Shown: piece by piece, positions 40,030 through 53,470 of the stretch
Numbering within the stretch: the first letter of the stretch is position 1
Layout of the letters: every line of letters starts with the position of its first letter
DNA from: Macrocystis pyrifera
Taxonomy: Eukaryota; Sar; Phaeophyceae; Laminariales; Laminariaceae
Assembly: GCA_031763025.1 (NCBI GenBank)
Contig: JASSKH010000029.1
Span: forward strand, 1,984,001-2,048,000
Direction: 5' to 3'
DNA length: 64,000 bases
Notes under the pieces: generated by a model
What the model saw: only the letters and a program-made list of their open reading frames with translations
What the model was told of the DNA's origin: nothing
The model's database searches: none
Position numbers and translations under genes: made by a program

Positions 40030-43000
40030 TGTACCTCTGGTATACTCCCAAGTACGTACAGCAGTAGCAGCAAGAATTCTTAGTAAAAAAAGACAGGACG
40101 AGAAATCATGAGACGATCAGCTTTATTGACGAACGAGCACACGACGAGGGCAAAGGAGCACCGCTGTCCCGGAGCAACACCCCGCGAGGGCCAGCGGGAG
40201 GAGGTTCGACGGCAGTGCCGGGGACGCAGTGATGCTTTGGGCCAGTGCATTGTTGGAGACACGTCTCTGCTCAAGACTGGAAGCCAGCTCAGTGAGGCAA
40301 CATCATATGACGCCGACTGAGGTTATTTACGCCACGTATAATACATACCCTGAAAGCAACCTACAGAAACGCGCCGTGGTTCGGGCACCACATTAGCCTC
40401 TCGCCAAACGTACTGCCGCCAAAATCAAGACACTCACCTACTGCATAAGGAGGTGAACATAGTTTCAGCGAGAAGAGTCACAGCCGCCCCTACCGATGAT
40501 GCTCAGAAGCTTCGCCAGGTATGTTGTCTCCAGCGGGAGCAACTAGAATCAATGCGCCGTTGCCGTAAAAACTTGATGTGCAACTTGACTGCAATATCTC
40601 CTCTCTGCCAAGCTCCGGTGCTTGCTGATGGCACAATAGCCTGACGACCACTTCTCCGCTTAGATTACTGTGGTGCTGTTGGCTCTGCACCCGGTGTCAT
40701 CGTGTCGTACAGGCAGCACGCAGGGCGCAGCAACTCAAACAAACGCGTTCTTGATGCTGCAAGTGACACTTCTACCCCCTCCCAAATCACGCAGGTGGAA
40801 CATCGTGGAACACCCACTAGATTGAAAGATTCAGATTCTCGAAGATGCACCAGAGGGGCGAGAGTACGAGGCTTTACCCGTCAAAGTAGGAGTTCGACGC
40901 TCACAGCAGTACATATGCCTGTAGTAGCGGAGTGTCTAGTGCTTTGCGCGTGCCTGGGCTGACGGTGATACCCATGCGTGTCGACATAAAAACAGCGACA
41001 AGTACAGATGCGGTCTTATCATCAACCCACCACACTGCAGTAGATAGAACGCGCAACAAGCACGACGCATACATGTACGAGTACGTTGAACGACCATACA
41101 CTGCACATACATGCATGCGCGTGCTTGCATCTCCAAACGTTACACTCCGGCAGACACACCGCTCACCCCAGAAGGCAAGGCTGCTTCGTGTGGCAGCGGA
41201 TGCCGTAACCATAATGTATTTTCGACACTTACTTTTTAAAAAGTCCACCACCGTGTGTATGCTTGTCGCTGTGCGCGGGTCCTACTACTACTACTGTAAA
41301 AGGGTACCAGGTACTGACTGTACACGGTATAATTAACAGCGTCACCGCATTCTACGGCAGGGTGTGACCTTATCTGATTTAGGCTCCTTTTAAGAGCATG
41401 ATGATGATCTTCATGTAGCACCGAAGTATATATTTTGATTCAAAAACCGACTGTGAGAAACATTCTGAGCGGCAGTTTTGTAAGACTTAATTATTAATAG
41501 TCCTCTGGGGCTGTTGGGTAATCAATCGGTGGTTTACCCGATAGCATGCAGTCGGCAACCCAGTACCAGTAGATACTGGAACACCTTCACATTCGACGTA
41601 GTCGGCAGGACGCGAGATCGAATCCCAGTTTCAACGTCGTTCCTTTTGTGGAAGCGCTTTTGTTCGTGCGTCCCTAAAACGTAAGAACATCTCGCCCTGG
41701 TTCCCCAGGTTAGTCCACGTGCGTACGGCAGCATACAGTGGTACCGTCCCAAAGATACCGCCGTTCAGCGGGCGGCGGGGGGGGGGGGTTGTAAGTTTAC
41801 GTAGGGTTCCTTTTTCCGTGCTTCGCTCGTTTTTTTCTTCCCCCTCTTCCTGGAAATGAATGTTTATTAGTGATCAACACTGATGAAGCTCATGTTATAT
41901 TTTTCGTGTGCCCGAAGACGGAAAATAAATAAGTCTCTCTATTTCCAGTACGAATTAATTAAATTGAAATTGGGGTCAATTTATTTACTTGTTTTGGTCA
42001 GATAGCATTTCCGAATCGCAAAAAAAAATAATTAACGAAAGGTTCCTCGAAGATTTTATATTTGAAACGCAGGGTCTCATGCGGGTCAATACATGCAAAA
42101 ACCGTTTCGCAAAGCGAATCCAACAACAGCATGCAAAAGAGTACTGTGTCGGATGGCAAACACGATAATAATCATGCCGATAAAATAGGTGAAGCACAGG
42201 CCGCAGATGGTACACCTTTTGGTTAGTTTCCTAAGTTGAGGAGCGCATCTGTCAACAAGACAAGTTTGGGTCGACATCAATTACCCCCCGCCCTCCCCCG
42301 TCCTACCGCAGCATAAGAAACGCGACGACACCGCCCTCCAAATTATAGCATGTACCAGATACAACCCGCACAGTGTACATACACAACGTGTATAAAGCGA
42401 GAACACCGCTACAGTAGTAGCGGAGGGAGAACAAAAGGGGGCCAGGCATACTGTACATCGCCGGGGGGGGCGGGGAGCGCACGAGGTGAGCAGGCCAAAA
42501 TTCACAACGAAAAACGCGCTCAACGTGGAGACTACTGCTGTACACGTAACAAAAACCAGAGAGCTTGCACCCCCGCTACTCCCACTGTTACGGGTACCCG
42601 TGGTGGTCCAAGGCCGATAGCCGGTTGAAGCAAATCGCGGATCCACCAGACGCACAAAGTACGAAACAGCACTTAAGAAACGGGGAGTTACCGAGAAGAA
42701 AGTCTGACTCGCCTTTTGCGCGAAAGCTAAGCCGTTTTCGGTTCAGTATTACTGGAATTCGTGTCAGGCACATCCTGCCTCGAAAAAAACTTGAGCCTGT
42801 AGTCCAATTGCTTTTTTTTGTTGATCCCTTTCTGGGCCCAGATATTACCATCAAGAGGCGATAAATAAGTAAAAGTGCTCAAATCTCGTCAACCTTCTAC
42901 AAGAAGTACTTGTATACCTGGTACTCTTTAGTACTGCAGTCCCGTTGTGGCGACGAATTGCTTGGAAATTAACTGGTTCATCCCCCAAACCGGACTGCAG

Positions 43001-44700
43001 TTTGCCCAAAACGGGTTGAGAAGAATAAACAGGTCGTGCACAGGGTGTGGTGGATGTCGACGGGCAGAAACGAAGGTTCAACTGGAAGAACACACACAGT
43101 AGGAAGAGCGGTTACTATCGATGGCAGTCAGTATAGCACACGTTCATCATCGTCATGCTGCGCGAGCATCCTACATTTTCTCGCGTTGATATGTACCCCA
43201 CGGACACATCCGCTACCTCAGCAGAGCCTGGGCTGCTTGCTTCGTGTCGCCGATGCTATAAAAATCATCACTAAATTTGCAACATGTTTCCCCTATACTA
43301 TAGTCAATTGAACCATCAAAGGGGTTGAGGCGATGGTGGAACCCTCAGGGCATCTGTTGTCAAGTAGGCGCGAGTAGGCGTTCTTGGCAAAAATGTAGAC
43401 GCGACTTGGAAATACATTTAATTAAAGGGTTTGCAAACTAGATCAATTTTTTCTCGGCTTCAGAAACCTGGGGATAGGGGGTGGACAAGTTCCACCTAGG
43501 CCTTGAGTGGTGTCGCGCACTGTAATCTTCGATACCAGGTAGTCGAGTGCTGAGAGCTGCGAAGGTACCGCCTGTTGTTAGAGGGGGCAAAGACAACACC
43601 CGTTTTGAAAATAGCCTTTGCCGAACGGAAGGGGGGGGGGGGTAGCTATTTGTAGTACGTACAACAGGCACACCATAGACATGAATACTGTTGTAATTGC
43701 CATCGCCCTCGATGAAACGCGTTCGAGCGCTGTTCTCAGTTTGCTTGCCTTATTTTTTGTAAAGTCGGCGAGAGTGGCGAGAGAGACCGTTCGGTACCAG
43801 CACAGACGGCACCTCAGCTGGCGGGGTTGGCTTAGACTGAGCTGCATGCTTGCTATCGGCACTACTCGTGGCCGTACTGGGCGGGGATAAGGGATATTCA
43901 TCTTGGTGCGTAAAGAGTATTCAACATCCTACAACACTTCTGCTTCGTGTCGTTGGTAGTGATGCACCAGACTCTTCCACGGCCTACTGTTTCTAGAAGA
44001 GTTGGAATGACCAACGTGACAGATCCACGGCAGTGGTCAAGCTCCTAACTGCGTTAAGCTACTATGTTGGTGGTTGTTGTGTTGTCATGGATGTGTTGTT
44101 AGCGTTCTCAGTCTCGTCATATCGTACTAACGACAGATGTCCCGCCAGCTGGACCGGAACAGGCGACAGGCGCTGCCAGCCGGGAGGGACTCCGGACACA
44201 CAACAAACCAGGGACGACCCGGGGACACAGGAACAACACTTCGGTTTCAACTGTAGTGCTACCAGCCTCAGGACACCACAGCGGCACGGGCACCTGCACC
44301 AGTTAGTTGTACAAGATTCGGATCGATTTCATTGATATAATCGGTTTTTGCCGTGATAACTACATGACTTAAGTGATGCGCGTCACAGCGCAGAAACCTT
44401 TTGTACAACTACTACAACTTCCTATCGCGCAAGTTTGTCTCTGTCTAGGATAAGGCATGGACACTGGTTGTCCTGGATGTTCACGGGTGGAGATAGCAGT
44501 TTAGTGTGAAGAACACACAGACCCACACCCTTTACCAGGCGGTGTGTCGTGCCAGGTAGCCCTGTTTTCGTATACCACGTGAAAATGAACACCATGAATT
44601 ACACATACAACAATTCGATATTCATACAAATCGACGAAGCGAGGAAAGCGCATGGCTCGAGTTGCTGCATACCAGCCTACGCCTCTCGCTCGAATGCCTA
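40030..44700. other. Intergenic, no gene recognised
   Basis: Short open frames only. Two stretches (40100-40320 and 40450-40645) keep modest frames with KLRQVCCLQREQLESM-like sequence but have no family match or clear splice sites. Small G runs at 41777 and 43630. Confidence 0.55.
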
Positions 44701-45115
44701 CATTGCGAGCGTTGGAAGTTTAACTGGGTCGAGGGCCAGCCTTGCTCTGCTACTGTTCTGACTGCAAGGCACATCGAAGGCGGTAAACGCGCGTGTTGAA
44801 CTGGGTCGAGGGGTAGCCTTGCTGTGCTACTGTTCCGACTGCCAGGCTTAAAGGCACATCGAAGGCGATGAACGCCCGTGTTGAACTGGGTCGAGGGTCA
44901 GCCCTGCTGTGTTACTGTTCTGACTGCCAGGCTATGACACACCGAAGGTAGAAAACGCCCGCGAGGTATCATAGGTTGAACCCTCGGGTAGTATGGGTAT
45001 GGTATAGTACGGTACGGTATGGCATGGTGTTTGGTGTGGCACGGTACGTAGTGTTGTATGTTGGTATGGTATCATGATGATACGGTTTGGTGGATATACT
45101 ATATGGAAAAATCAC
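44700..45115 (-). repeat. Composite repeat, inverted partner of 7430-7745
   Basis: Three units with TGTTGAACTGGGTCGAGGG and CTACTGTTCTGACTGCCAGG, then GAGGTATCATAGGTTGAACC and a TATGG-rich part, in the reverse order of 7430-7745. Confidence 0.85.
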
Positions 45116-46680
45116 GGAATGTTGATATGGTATGTTGGTGGTTTACTGCTACTGTTGTTGCCTGTTTGATAATTACTGCGATTTCTGTAGAGCAGGAAGC
45201 GAACCTGCCGAAAACGCCACAGAATATAGTGCAAACCCCATAGGGTCAAAACTATGCAGCCAGAAGCGACCTTGCACGGCCGTTAGCGAGCGGTGGGCAA
45301 CGACCTCATTAACGCAGTTACCCAACCGCGCTGAGCGAGCCACTCGTCCATAAGATGATCCCACTTTTGTTACGATCAATGCGCTGTAGCCAATTTGCGA
45401 AATATTTCCGTGCTCGTTTCTGACTCTGGTACAAGCGATTGTCTACGAGCGATTGTACCCCGGTGAGGCTAGGTCGCGTACGTAGCTCAAGGCGTATAGG
45501 CTTCCGTTGAATCCGAAATTTGACCCAGACTGCTCGGGAGTGGTTTGGGACCAGATTTAGCGAGGATTGGAGTTTCCTTGTGACTGGACATACAGACAGA
45601 CAGACAGATTTGCAATTACCAAAATAGAGACTCCGTTTTACAAACTGAGAATAGTCCGACCCTCAGCTGTCTCGCTTGGAATATTCTCCCACGCCACCGC
45701 CTTCCTTTGCCCGTGGTTGCCTCGGCCCGTAACTGCCGATCGACAAGGTATTCGTTTTCGTTCGAGTTATTTTTTTCTTATCTTTTTCGTTTATTGATCG
45801 TTTTTTTCGAAAGTCACACCCAGCACAGCTCAGCTCATATTAATCCCAAGATAAAAGTATCTCACCCTTTTTTCAAGAGATGCATTTTTCAAGGGTCCTT
45901 CAAGATATCATATCAAACGAAGTGCTACGTACAGTAGTAAAACAAACAAGGCACAAAGCATACCCAGCTCAACTCAGCTCAGCTAAGCTCAGGTCAGAGA
46001 AGCAGCGAAGCACTAATTCAGCGGCGTAGCGGTAGCTTTCGTACATACCAGGTACGTATCGATCAAGTTTACTAACTACGAAGTACCGCATTGAATACAG
46101 TAGCCAGAAGGAAAGTCACACCCAGCTCAGCTCATCGCAGTGCAGTGCCATGCGGTGCTGTGCCGTGACGTGCTGTTTATTTCACACATATAAAAAAGAG
46201 TACATACGTACATACCATGCGTGCATGCGGCGTCAGGGTTGATTTTCAGGAGCATGGAGCTCTTGGAATTTGCCAAGTCGCCTGTTTGCACCTACACGTT
46301 TGGACGACCTATCTGTTGCGATCCATTATTCATTGTGAGCGAGCATACCGGGCGGAATCGCCCGCTACGCGAAGCGCCTTGTATCATATAAGGAAACCGC
46401 CGGCATGTATACAAGACGCGAACATAAAACCGAAAACGTCCATGTATGTATACACTCTTGCTTGCGGGAAAAAAAAGCATGCACCCACCTGTCCAAGGCA
46501 TGCGGACCCCAATCGGTGCTCTCAAAATTGCTACAAAAATTATCGATCTAAACTCCCGAGTTCTCTTTCAGGCTAAAATCAGCAGCTTATATCTCGTATA
46601 TTGAAACTTGCCTGGTATACAAGTATGATAGGAGGAGCCTATTCACGACGACAGAGGGCAAAAATGTAGTCGCCAGTAGC
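45116..46680. other. Intergenic, no gene recognised
   Basis: Contains the 45590-45645 match to 6326-6395 (CAGACAGACAGATTTGCAA, AAAATAGAGACTC) and AGCTC-rich short repeats near 45960-46000 and 46120-46150. Nothing coding was recognised. Confidence 0.55.
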
Positions 46681-46689
46681 TATTGCAGG

Positions 46690-47670
46690 CAAACACCCAC
46701 GGCAGCCAGCACGAGGTCGACATCAAGACAAGACCTAGCCAGCAACAAGCTAGTAACACGACACGCCAGCACCACGCCAGCTACAAACCAAAACCTAGCC
46801 AGCACCAGGCTAAACCTAGCATAGGTATCCAAGGCACATAGCCAGACAGCTAAGCCAGTGTCTAGGTCACGTTTAGCCAGCGCCCAGCAAAGCCCCCGGC
46901 CAACAGCAAGCCATCACCAGCCTAGCGAACACTCAGTGAGGGACTAATGAGCACCCATGAGAAGCATTGCCAACGTTTAGACCACGTCTGGCCAGCACCT
47001 ACCGAGGCAAAGCACCTGACAAACACTACATCACCACCAAGGCGACATAATGCCAGCACCCAGCCAACATCCAGTCACGACGCCTAGCTATCATAGCAGC
47101 GAGCGATTGATAGTACCGCGCCAACATATCGCGCGCAGTTAACAACCAGCTACCGTCAGAAGACAAACACCTGGCCGACACCAAAAGCCAGCGCTAGGCC
47201 AGCACTAAGCCATCACCTAGCCAATTTTAGCAAGCACTAAGCCAGCACCTAGCCGGCGTCTAACCGGCGCCCATGCAGTGCCACCAAAGCGTGCACCAAC
47301 GTCAACGCCTGGAAACACCTACCTATGGCGGTAGCATAATGTTAACACACCACCTAGCCACCAACAAGCTTGGCATCGTAGCGAGCGACAATTGGCCACC
47401 TAGCAAGCAACAAGGGGGCATCCCGCCAGCACCAAATCAACCACCAGAGAAGTATTTTAGCCGGCACCAAGCCATGAAAATACCGCCTAGCAAGCATCAA
47501 GGAATTATGTAGCCAGCAGTAAGCTACCAACAAGTCACCAACAAGCAAAGAAAGCATCTGGCCGACACCAATATGTCACCAAGCAATCAGCATCAAAATA
47601 GCCACCAAGTCAGACACCCAACCAGAGCCTACAGCCAGAACCTGGCCAGCACCTCGGCCAGATACATTTT
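46690..47670 (+). repeat. Degenerate minisatellite of CCAGCACCTAG units, about 1 kb
   Basis: AGCCAGCACC, AAGCCAGCAC, CTAGCCAGC and close variants recur some 60-80 times at irregular spacing of about 11-16 bases. Downstream of USP. Confidence 0.85.
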
Positions 47671-47767
47671 AACATCCAGCGTCGGCGGGATTCGACACGT
47701 CGTCCACGATCCTGCGAGAACATCGAGGTGCGGTATACAGAGACGAACGGCAGGCAAGGAAGGGTGT

Positions 47768-48002
47768 CAGATATCGGATAGACAGAACATCTACAGATAG
47801 ATCATCTAGATCCTAACCTGCCGTAATGAGCTGTTGCGCAGGATATGCAGAGTACAGATCCAGTCCAGAAAGCATTTGCTACGTAGAACGTGCGGAGTTT
47901 ACGTCTCCCGCCCGGGAATGTGAGCTACATCATACAGATCATACAGATCATTCAGATCATCTGCCTTGAAATATCCAAGAAAATGAAGCGGTATAATTGG
48001 TA
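47768..48002 (+). repeat. Family D element
   Basis: ATCGGATAGACAGAACATC, GATCCTAACCTGCCGTAATG, GTCTCCCGCCCGGGAATG, three CAGATCAT repeats, then ATCTGCCTTGAAATATCC. Downstream of USP. Confidence 0.82.
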
Positions 48003-48506
48003 ACCCACCTGTCCGACGTGTGAAGGGGGTTTGTGCAGAAATACTTATCGTCGACAAGATTTCTGCTTTGTCGATGAGAGCGGTCACAGACTTCGCCCAC
48101 AAGCGAACAACATACAACGGAAATATAGGGCACGCACGCAAAAGCGAAACATTTACATAAATCGGTTCGCACACGAATTGGTAAGAGAGTCGTGTCGAAC
48201 TAATAGCAGCGGGCCGCGAGAGCTGAGAACGCTCTTCGCCGCGGATGGCAGCGTTGCAACTGAGCAGCAGGTAACAGATGCTGCTGTCGTTATAGTAGCA
48301 GGCGTTCATGGCCATGATCTTAGCCCCCTGTGTAAAAAACAAACTGAAGTTATTCCTCAACAACCCCTCTCTTCCCGAACGAATCTGCGGCAGTTCCACA
48401 TCGCCACATTTCCACATTTTCCACATAATCAATTTTGTTTCCATTTTCAAGTTTACAATTGTTACAATAGTTCAGAATTTCAGAATTTCAGAATGTCTCG
48501 CGCCCC

Positions 48507-48731
48507 TCACCTCTCTCCTTCGGCAACGCGGACGCTATGGGTCGCCTTCTTGTCGAACCGGAAACCCCTGATCTGTATAGCCTCCGGTAGGGAACCCCCT
48601 CCCTCACCGCCGCCGCCGCCCGCTTCGTCCCCCGTCCCCTCTCCCCTATCGGCCTTCGAAAGAGGGGTGGGAACCCACCCTTCGTTCTTCACGGTAAGGT
48701 TGCGGACCACCAGCGACGCTCCGGCTTCCAC
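48507..48731 (-). CDS. USP: USP last exon
   Basis: The acceptor tactggaccag starts [19 protein letters not shown], then a G/E-rich loop, then [18 protein letters not shown] and a TGA stop. KNEGW and IRGF are the family's C-terminal motifs (NNKGW and IRGFKL in plants). Confidence 0.94.
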   Translation of the reverse strand: MEAGASLVVRNLTVKNEGWVPTPLSKADRGEGTGDEAGGGGGEGGGSLPEAIQIRGFRFDKKATHSVRVAEGER

Positions 48732-51700
48732 CTGGTCCAGTAACAACGACAGTGCTAATAATTGAAACAACTGTTGAGTAGGGCAGGGCACTCGGCTTCT
48801 ACCTTAGGTATTGGCATGAATAGAAACAACAACCGTAACAGCCACTGAGACAACTCCGGTGAAAAAAGTAGGGCTTTCGGGTTACCTCGTAGGTATTTTG
48901 TAGTGCAAATAGGAGAACTACAACAATACGGTGCAGGACAAGACGCGCCCGTGGCGGCAGTACCAACCATTGAGTCTACTGTACCTACGACAAAATACAA
49001 ACCACTTGATACCTTGTGGCTACGCGCCAGTGGAGGTCACAGCAACCATTTGCTTAACAAAAAAAAGTCGCCGCACAGCGAAAGGCGCGCCCTTGATGTG
49101 CGAATAGGAACACAATGGAAGTAGGTAACCGAGCGGCGGAGCGTAAGACGGCGCCGCAGGGCAAGGCGTGCTTGCGGCAATCGTGGGAAGGCATTCGTCA
49201 GCGGTGGACACCCTGGCGAAGTAGAAACCCTAACCGCAACCCTGATTTCGGCCAATATCAACACGCAAACGCTACGCGAGCAACAACATTGCGCGTTCGA
49301 AGCGAAACCAAAATCGAACTCTGACCTAGACTACCGATATACCCACAATCACACCCTAGCTCTAACCCTTCCTTTAGCCTCAACCCTTAACGCTATCCCT
49401 ATCCCCACGCCTACAGCTGTCATAATCCGTACCCTTCGCTTTCTTCCTTTAACCCTAACGCGCCCCTGTACATCAAGGGCGCCGTTGAGCACGAGGCCCT
49501 CAATGGTATCGTAGCCCTTCCCCGTGACCCTTTCCCGCACCCTATCCCCCACCCCCACCCGCAACCTCAAAGGTATCCGCGCAGATATTATCTCAAGGGC
49601 GCGGTCGAGAACGAGGCTCTCGACGATGGTAATGGTGCGCTTCCCGCCGTGATGCCTACTCCCACCTGTCTACCCCACCTTCAACCCTATCCCAACCCCT
49701 GCCACCATCCCTAACACTACCAACGCAGCTGTATCTCAAGAGCACCGTCGAGCACGAGGCCCTCGATGTTAGCCACCAGCCTTCCTTGTGGCCCCTTTCC
49801 CTACTCCCGCCCCAACCCCCACCCCTATCTCCGCCCCTTCTACCCCCCCACCCCCTCCTTCCCCTCCCCCTAGCCCGCTACGTTTTAATCCTACCCTCGT
49901 CTCCATCCCTCCCCCATGTGCAAGCAAATCTGCTTCACAAGGAGTTCTTGGTAGGAAGCAGCTCACCCTTCATACGATTCGCCCAACACCTCACGGTGCT
50001 TCGCGCTTGGTGCAAGCAATGTCTGCCTGGTCGGTGAAAACCCGACATGCTCCGTCCCGGTATTCTAAGGATGCGAGGATCTATGGTCGTACGACTACGG
50101 CCATGCATGAAAACGAGTACCCCCCCCCCCCCCTCCCCCTACCACTCCAAGCCCAATCCTAATCCCAACCCTACCTGTATCTCAAGGGCGCCGTCAAGCA
50201 CGAGGCCCTCGATGGTAACGTCCCCCTTCCCCGTGATGACGAGGGTGGAGCGGGCGGTAACCGAAAACCGCCGATGGGGTAGGAAAACGCCTCCGGAGCT
50301 CCGAGTAGAAAACCGCGAAGGAGGGGCCGAGGACCACCTGCGGCCCGAGAGATGCGCTCACACCGGCCCACTCCTTTTGTATTTCATAGGGGATGGTGGC
50401 GGCGGTGGGGGGAGGTGTTGGTGGCGACGATGATGGAGGCGGTGTAGGAGAGGGAGGGGGGGGGGGGGGGGGGGGGGGTTAGGAGAGAAGACAAAGGAGA
50501 ATTGAAAAATCAACAAGCGTAGAAAAAAAAGAACCGAAATGACTAAAACGCGTTGTTGTCATTGTTGTGTTCGTCCTTCCTGTTTTCGTTGCTTTTGCTG
50601 TATGCACGGCAGGGCGCACGAGAAAAAAAAAAACACAGACACAAACAGACGAAGCGGAAACGGCAAACGGACCCCAAAACCGAAAACGTCAACGAAAACA
50701 ACACCGGCAAACGAAACGTCAAACCAAAACCGAAACCGGCAACAAAATCCAAAACCGAAAACGGCGACAAAATCCAAAACCGAAAACGAAACCTGAACCG
50801 AAACCGAAAATGGCGACGAAAGCGACAACGAATGCGACAACGAAAGAGCAAACGAAAACGGAAACGGCAGCAAAAACAAGCACCAACACTCACCTGCTCC
50901 CCGCCTTCCTCAACCTTGCACCCGGCCTTCCGCATCATCTCCGCCCACACCCGGTACTGGTCGGCTTCCGCCGAAACCGCCGCCGCCGGGGGAGTTCCAC
51001 TCGCCTTTTTCCAGAGGCGGGAAGGGGAAGGGGGTGAGGACGCGGATGAGAGGGCTTCGCAGATATGCTACACGAACTAAAGCTGATGAGAGCAAACGCG
51101 CCGAAACCTTGCCCCTTGTCACACAACGTAGGGTCACTTTTAGCAAAGGGGAGGGGGGGGGGGTTACTCATGTCGTGCATAGCCGTAGTCGTAGGACCAT
51201 AGAACCTCGCATCGTGTGGTCGCTTTTAGTAGAGGGGGGGGGTCCACTCGTGTCATGGGGAGAGCTTTGTCGTACCAAACGTGGCAAGATGAGCGCCGTC
51301 CTACGCGCCTATGCAGATACTCCTCGACAGGTCACAAAACCTCACAACGAAAGCTGTAAAAATAGTAGCAAGACCGCAAGGCCCCTGTTCGAGAGATATG
51401 CCCCACTAGTTCATGCGGCAGATAATTCATCATTGCTTCTCTTTACACTTGAAGGGCACGCATGGCGGTAGTCATATGACCATAGACCCTCGCATCCCTA
51501 CAATGCTGGGGCGGAGCATGTCGGGTTTTCACCCACCGGTCAGAGGGGAGGGTGGGGGGGGAAAGAGGGGGGAAAGCACGCGAACGTGCATGGTAGATGT
51601 GCTGCTCGTACACTACTGTTGAGGTCAAAAAGTGTTCAAAACATGCAAGAGTGCGTCCCATACCGGTACCATTCATCACCAAGTTTTCGTGAGAATCAGT

Positions 51701-53438
51701 TTTACTTTCCTGGTTTCGGACAAGCCGTCACCACACGGCGTCCTCCCTTCTCCCCGCCCGGTACTTGCATCCACATTTATCGCGCAAACGGGAGGGTCCA
51801 TCTATTCAGCATTCCCACTGCTCGTCGATTTTCATCAAAATCGTTTTTTTTGTTGTTGTCAAAGTTTTCGCGCGAAATCAACGCCTCTCGCGCATCTCCG
51901 CGACATGAGAAAAACGCACAAAGGCGTCTCTTTTCGGGGCGGGGGGGAACCGCAACAACCGGCGCTGCTGCTGCTGCTTATAGTGGCAGTAGTGGTCCTC
52001 CGTCAGCCAGCACTCCTGCCACTAATAGTGTTTCATCCGGCCGGCGTTGCTCCTAGCGTTTCAGCAGCAAGCACTACCGCCGTCGCTGCTGCTACTGACT
52101 GCGCCGTCGCCTGTAGCATGCGCTCGCAAAATCGCCCTTGCCATAGACAGCGTACGGGATTAAACCTTTTCGCGCTGCAGTCCCGTTTCAGGGACATGCC
52201 ACTCAAATTCTAAGCCTCATACTTATCGGAGAGCTTTTTTTCCAGCCAAAGTTTGGAAATAATTGGAGATATGTATCAAGATACGGAGACGTTCTGCCAC
52301 TATTCGTGAAATTCTCCAGATGCAAAAAAAATCAGGTTTTCGTTAAATTTCACATATTTGGAAAAAAAAAAAAGATCAGGAAAATCTGGAAGATTAAGAA
52401 ATTCGCGCGAAAAAAACATGGAAAATATGGGGAAAAAAAAGCTCCCCGACAAGAATGACTCTAAGCACTTTGTCTCGAAAACGGGATTTTTTTGCGGTCC
52501 CTAAAGGAATCAAAGCAAACCCCTTGACCCCTTTCAAGCTGCACCCGCGTTGTTGTTGATGGAGCTAGGGGGGGGGGGGGTGGGTGGGAGGCATCGCGGC
52601 TCGCTAGGTTAGTTGGTTTCTGGCACAGCAAGTGTTTTCCGTGAGCGAGGCTCTGTTTCAAGCCTATCCTCAAATATATCCTCGCGTATATATCTGTTTT
52701 TTGGTCGCCCGCCTGTACCTAGTTTCCGACGAAGCATTGTCGCTAGCCGAAGACAGCACACGGTCGCAACAAACCCTTACCCCCTTCGAAACTGCACACG
52801 CGCTGATGCTGATGCTGATGCTGATGCTGATGCTGATGCTGATGCTGATGCTGATGCTGATGCTGATGCTGATGCTGATGCTGATGCTGATGCTGATGGT
52901 GTTGCGGGTGGCGCACCGCGGCTCGCTACGTAGGCTCTTTGATTTCTTGCCATGACAAGTATTTTCCGTGAGCGAGGCTCTGTACAAGTCTCCCTAGGTA
53001 TACTCCGTATATTTTTTTTCCTTGTCGCCCACCCGTAACCCTGTCAGGCTATTACGGAGGACCATAGTAAATAGGACCAACTGTTGTTCGTGGAAATAAG
53101 TAAATATATCGGTTTTTATGTATGCCATAGGTCCTATTAACTATGGACCCCCGTAATAGTATACTATTCGCTACGATGATATAACGAGCTTCACAAATAT
53201 GGAAAAAAATTGGACCGTAGCCACTTAATTTGAACACGCCGCCGAGAGTGCTATGGAACCCATAGATACCAAATGCCCCCAGCGACACACATAGCGATCT
53301 AAACTACTGTAGATTATTATGTTCGTTCTTTTGAACAGCAGTGCGCCTGAGCTTGGGCAGCATCAGCTACGTTGTTCTGGCACGCAGAGAGACGCCAAAA
53401 CAACCATTGTTTTCGGCTGCGAGCAGCAGCGGCATCAG

Positions 53439-53470
<32 letters not shown>

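Noticed and set aside
41570-41640. tRNA-like box B (GATCGAATCCC)
   Set aside because: No matching A box, acceptor stem or anticodon arm could be drawn around it.
52798-52955. Open frame of alternating Leu-Met or Ala-Asp residues
   Set aside because: It is only the TGATGC hexanucleotide repeat read in different frames.
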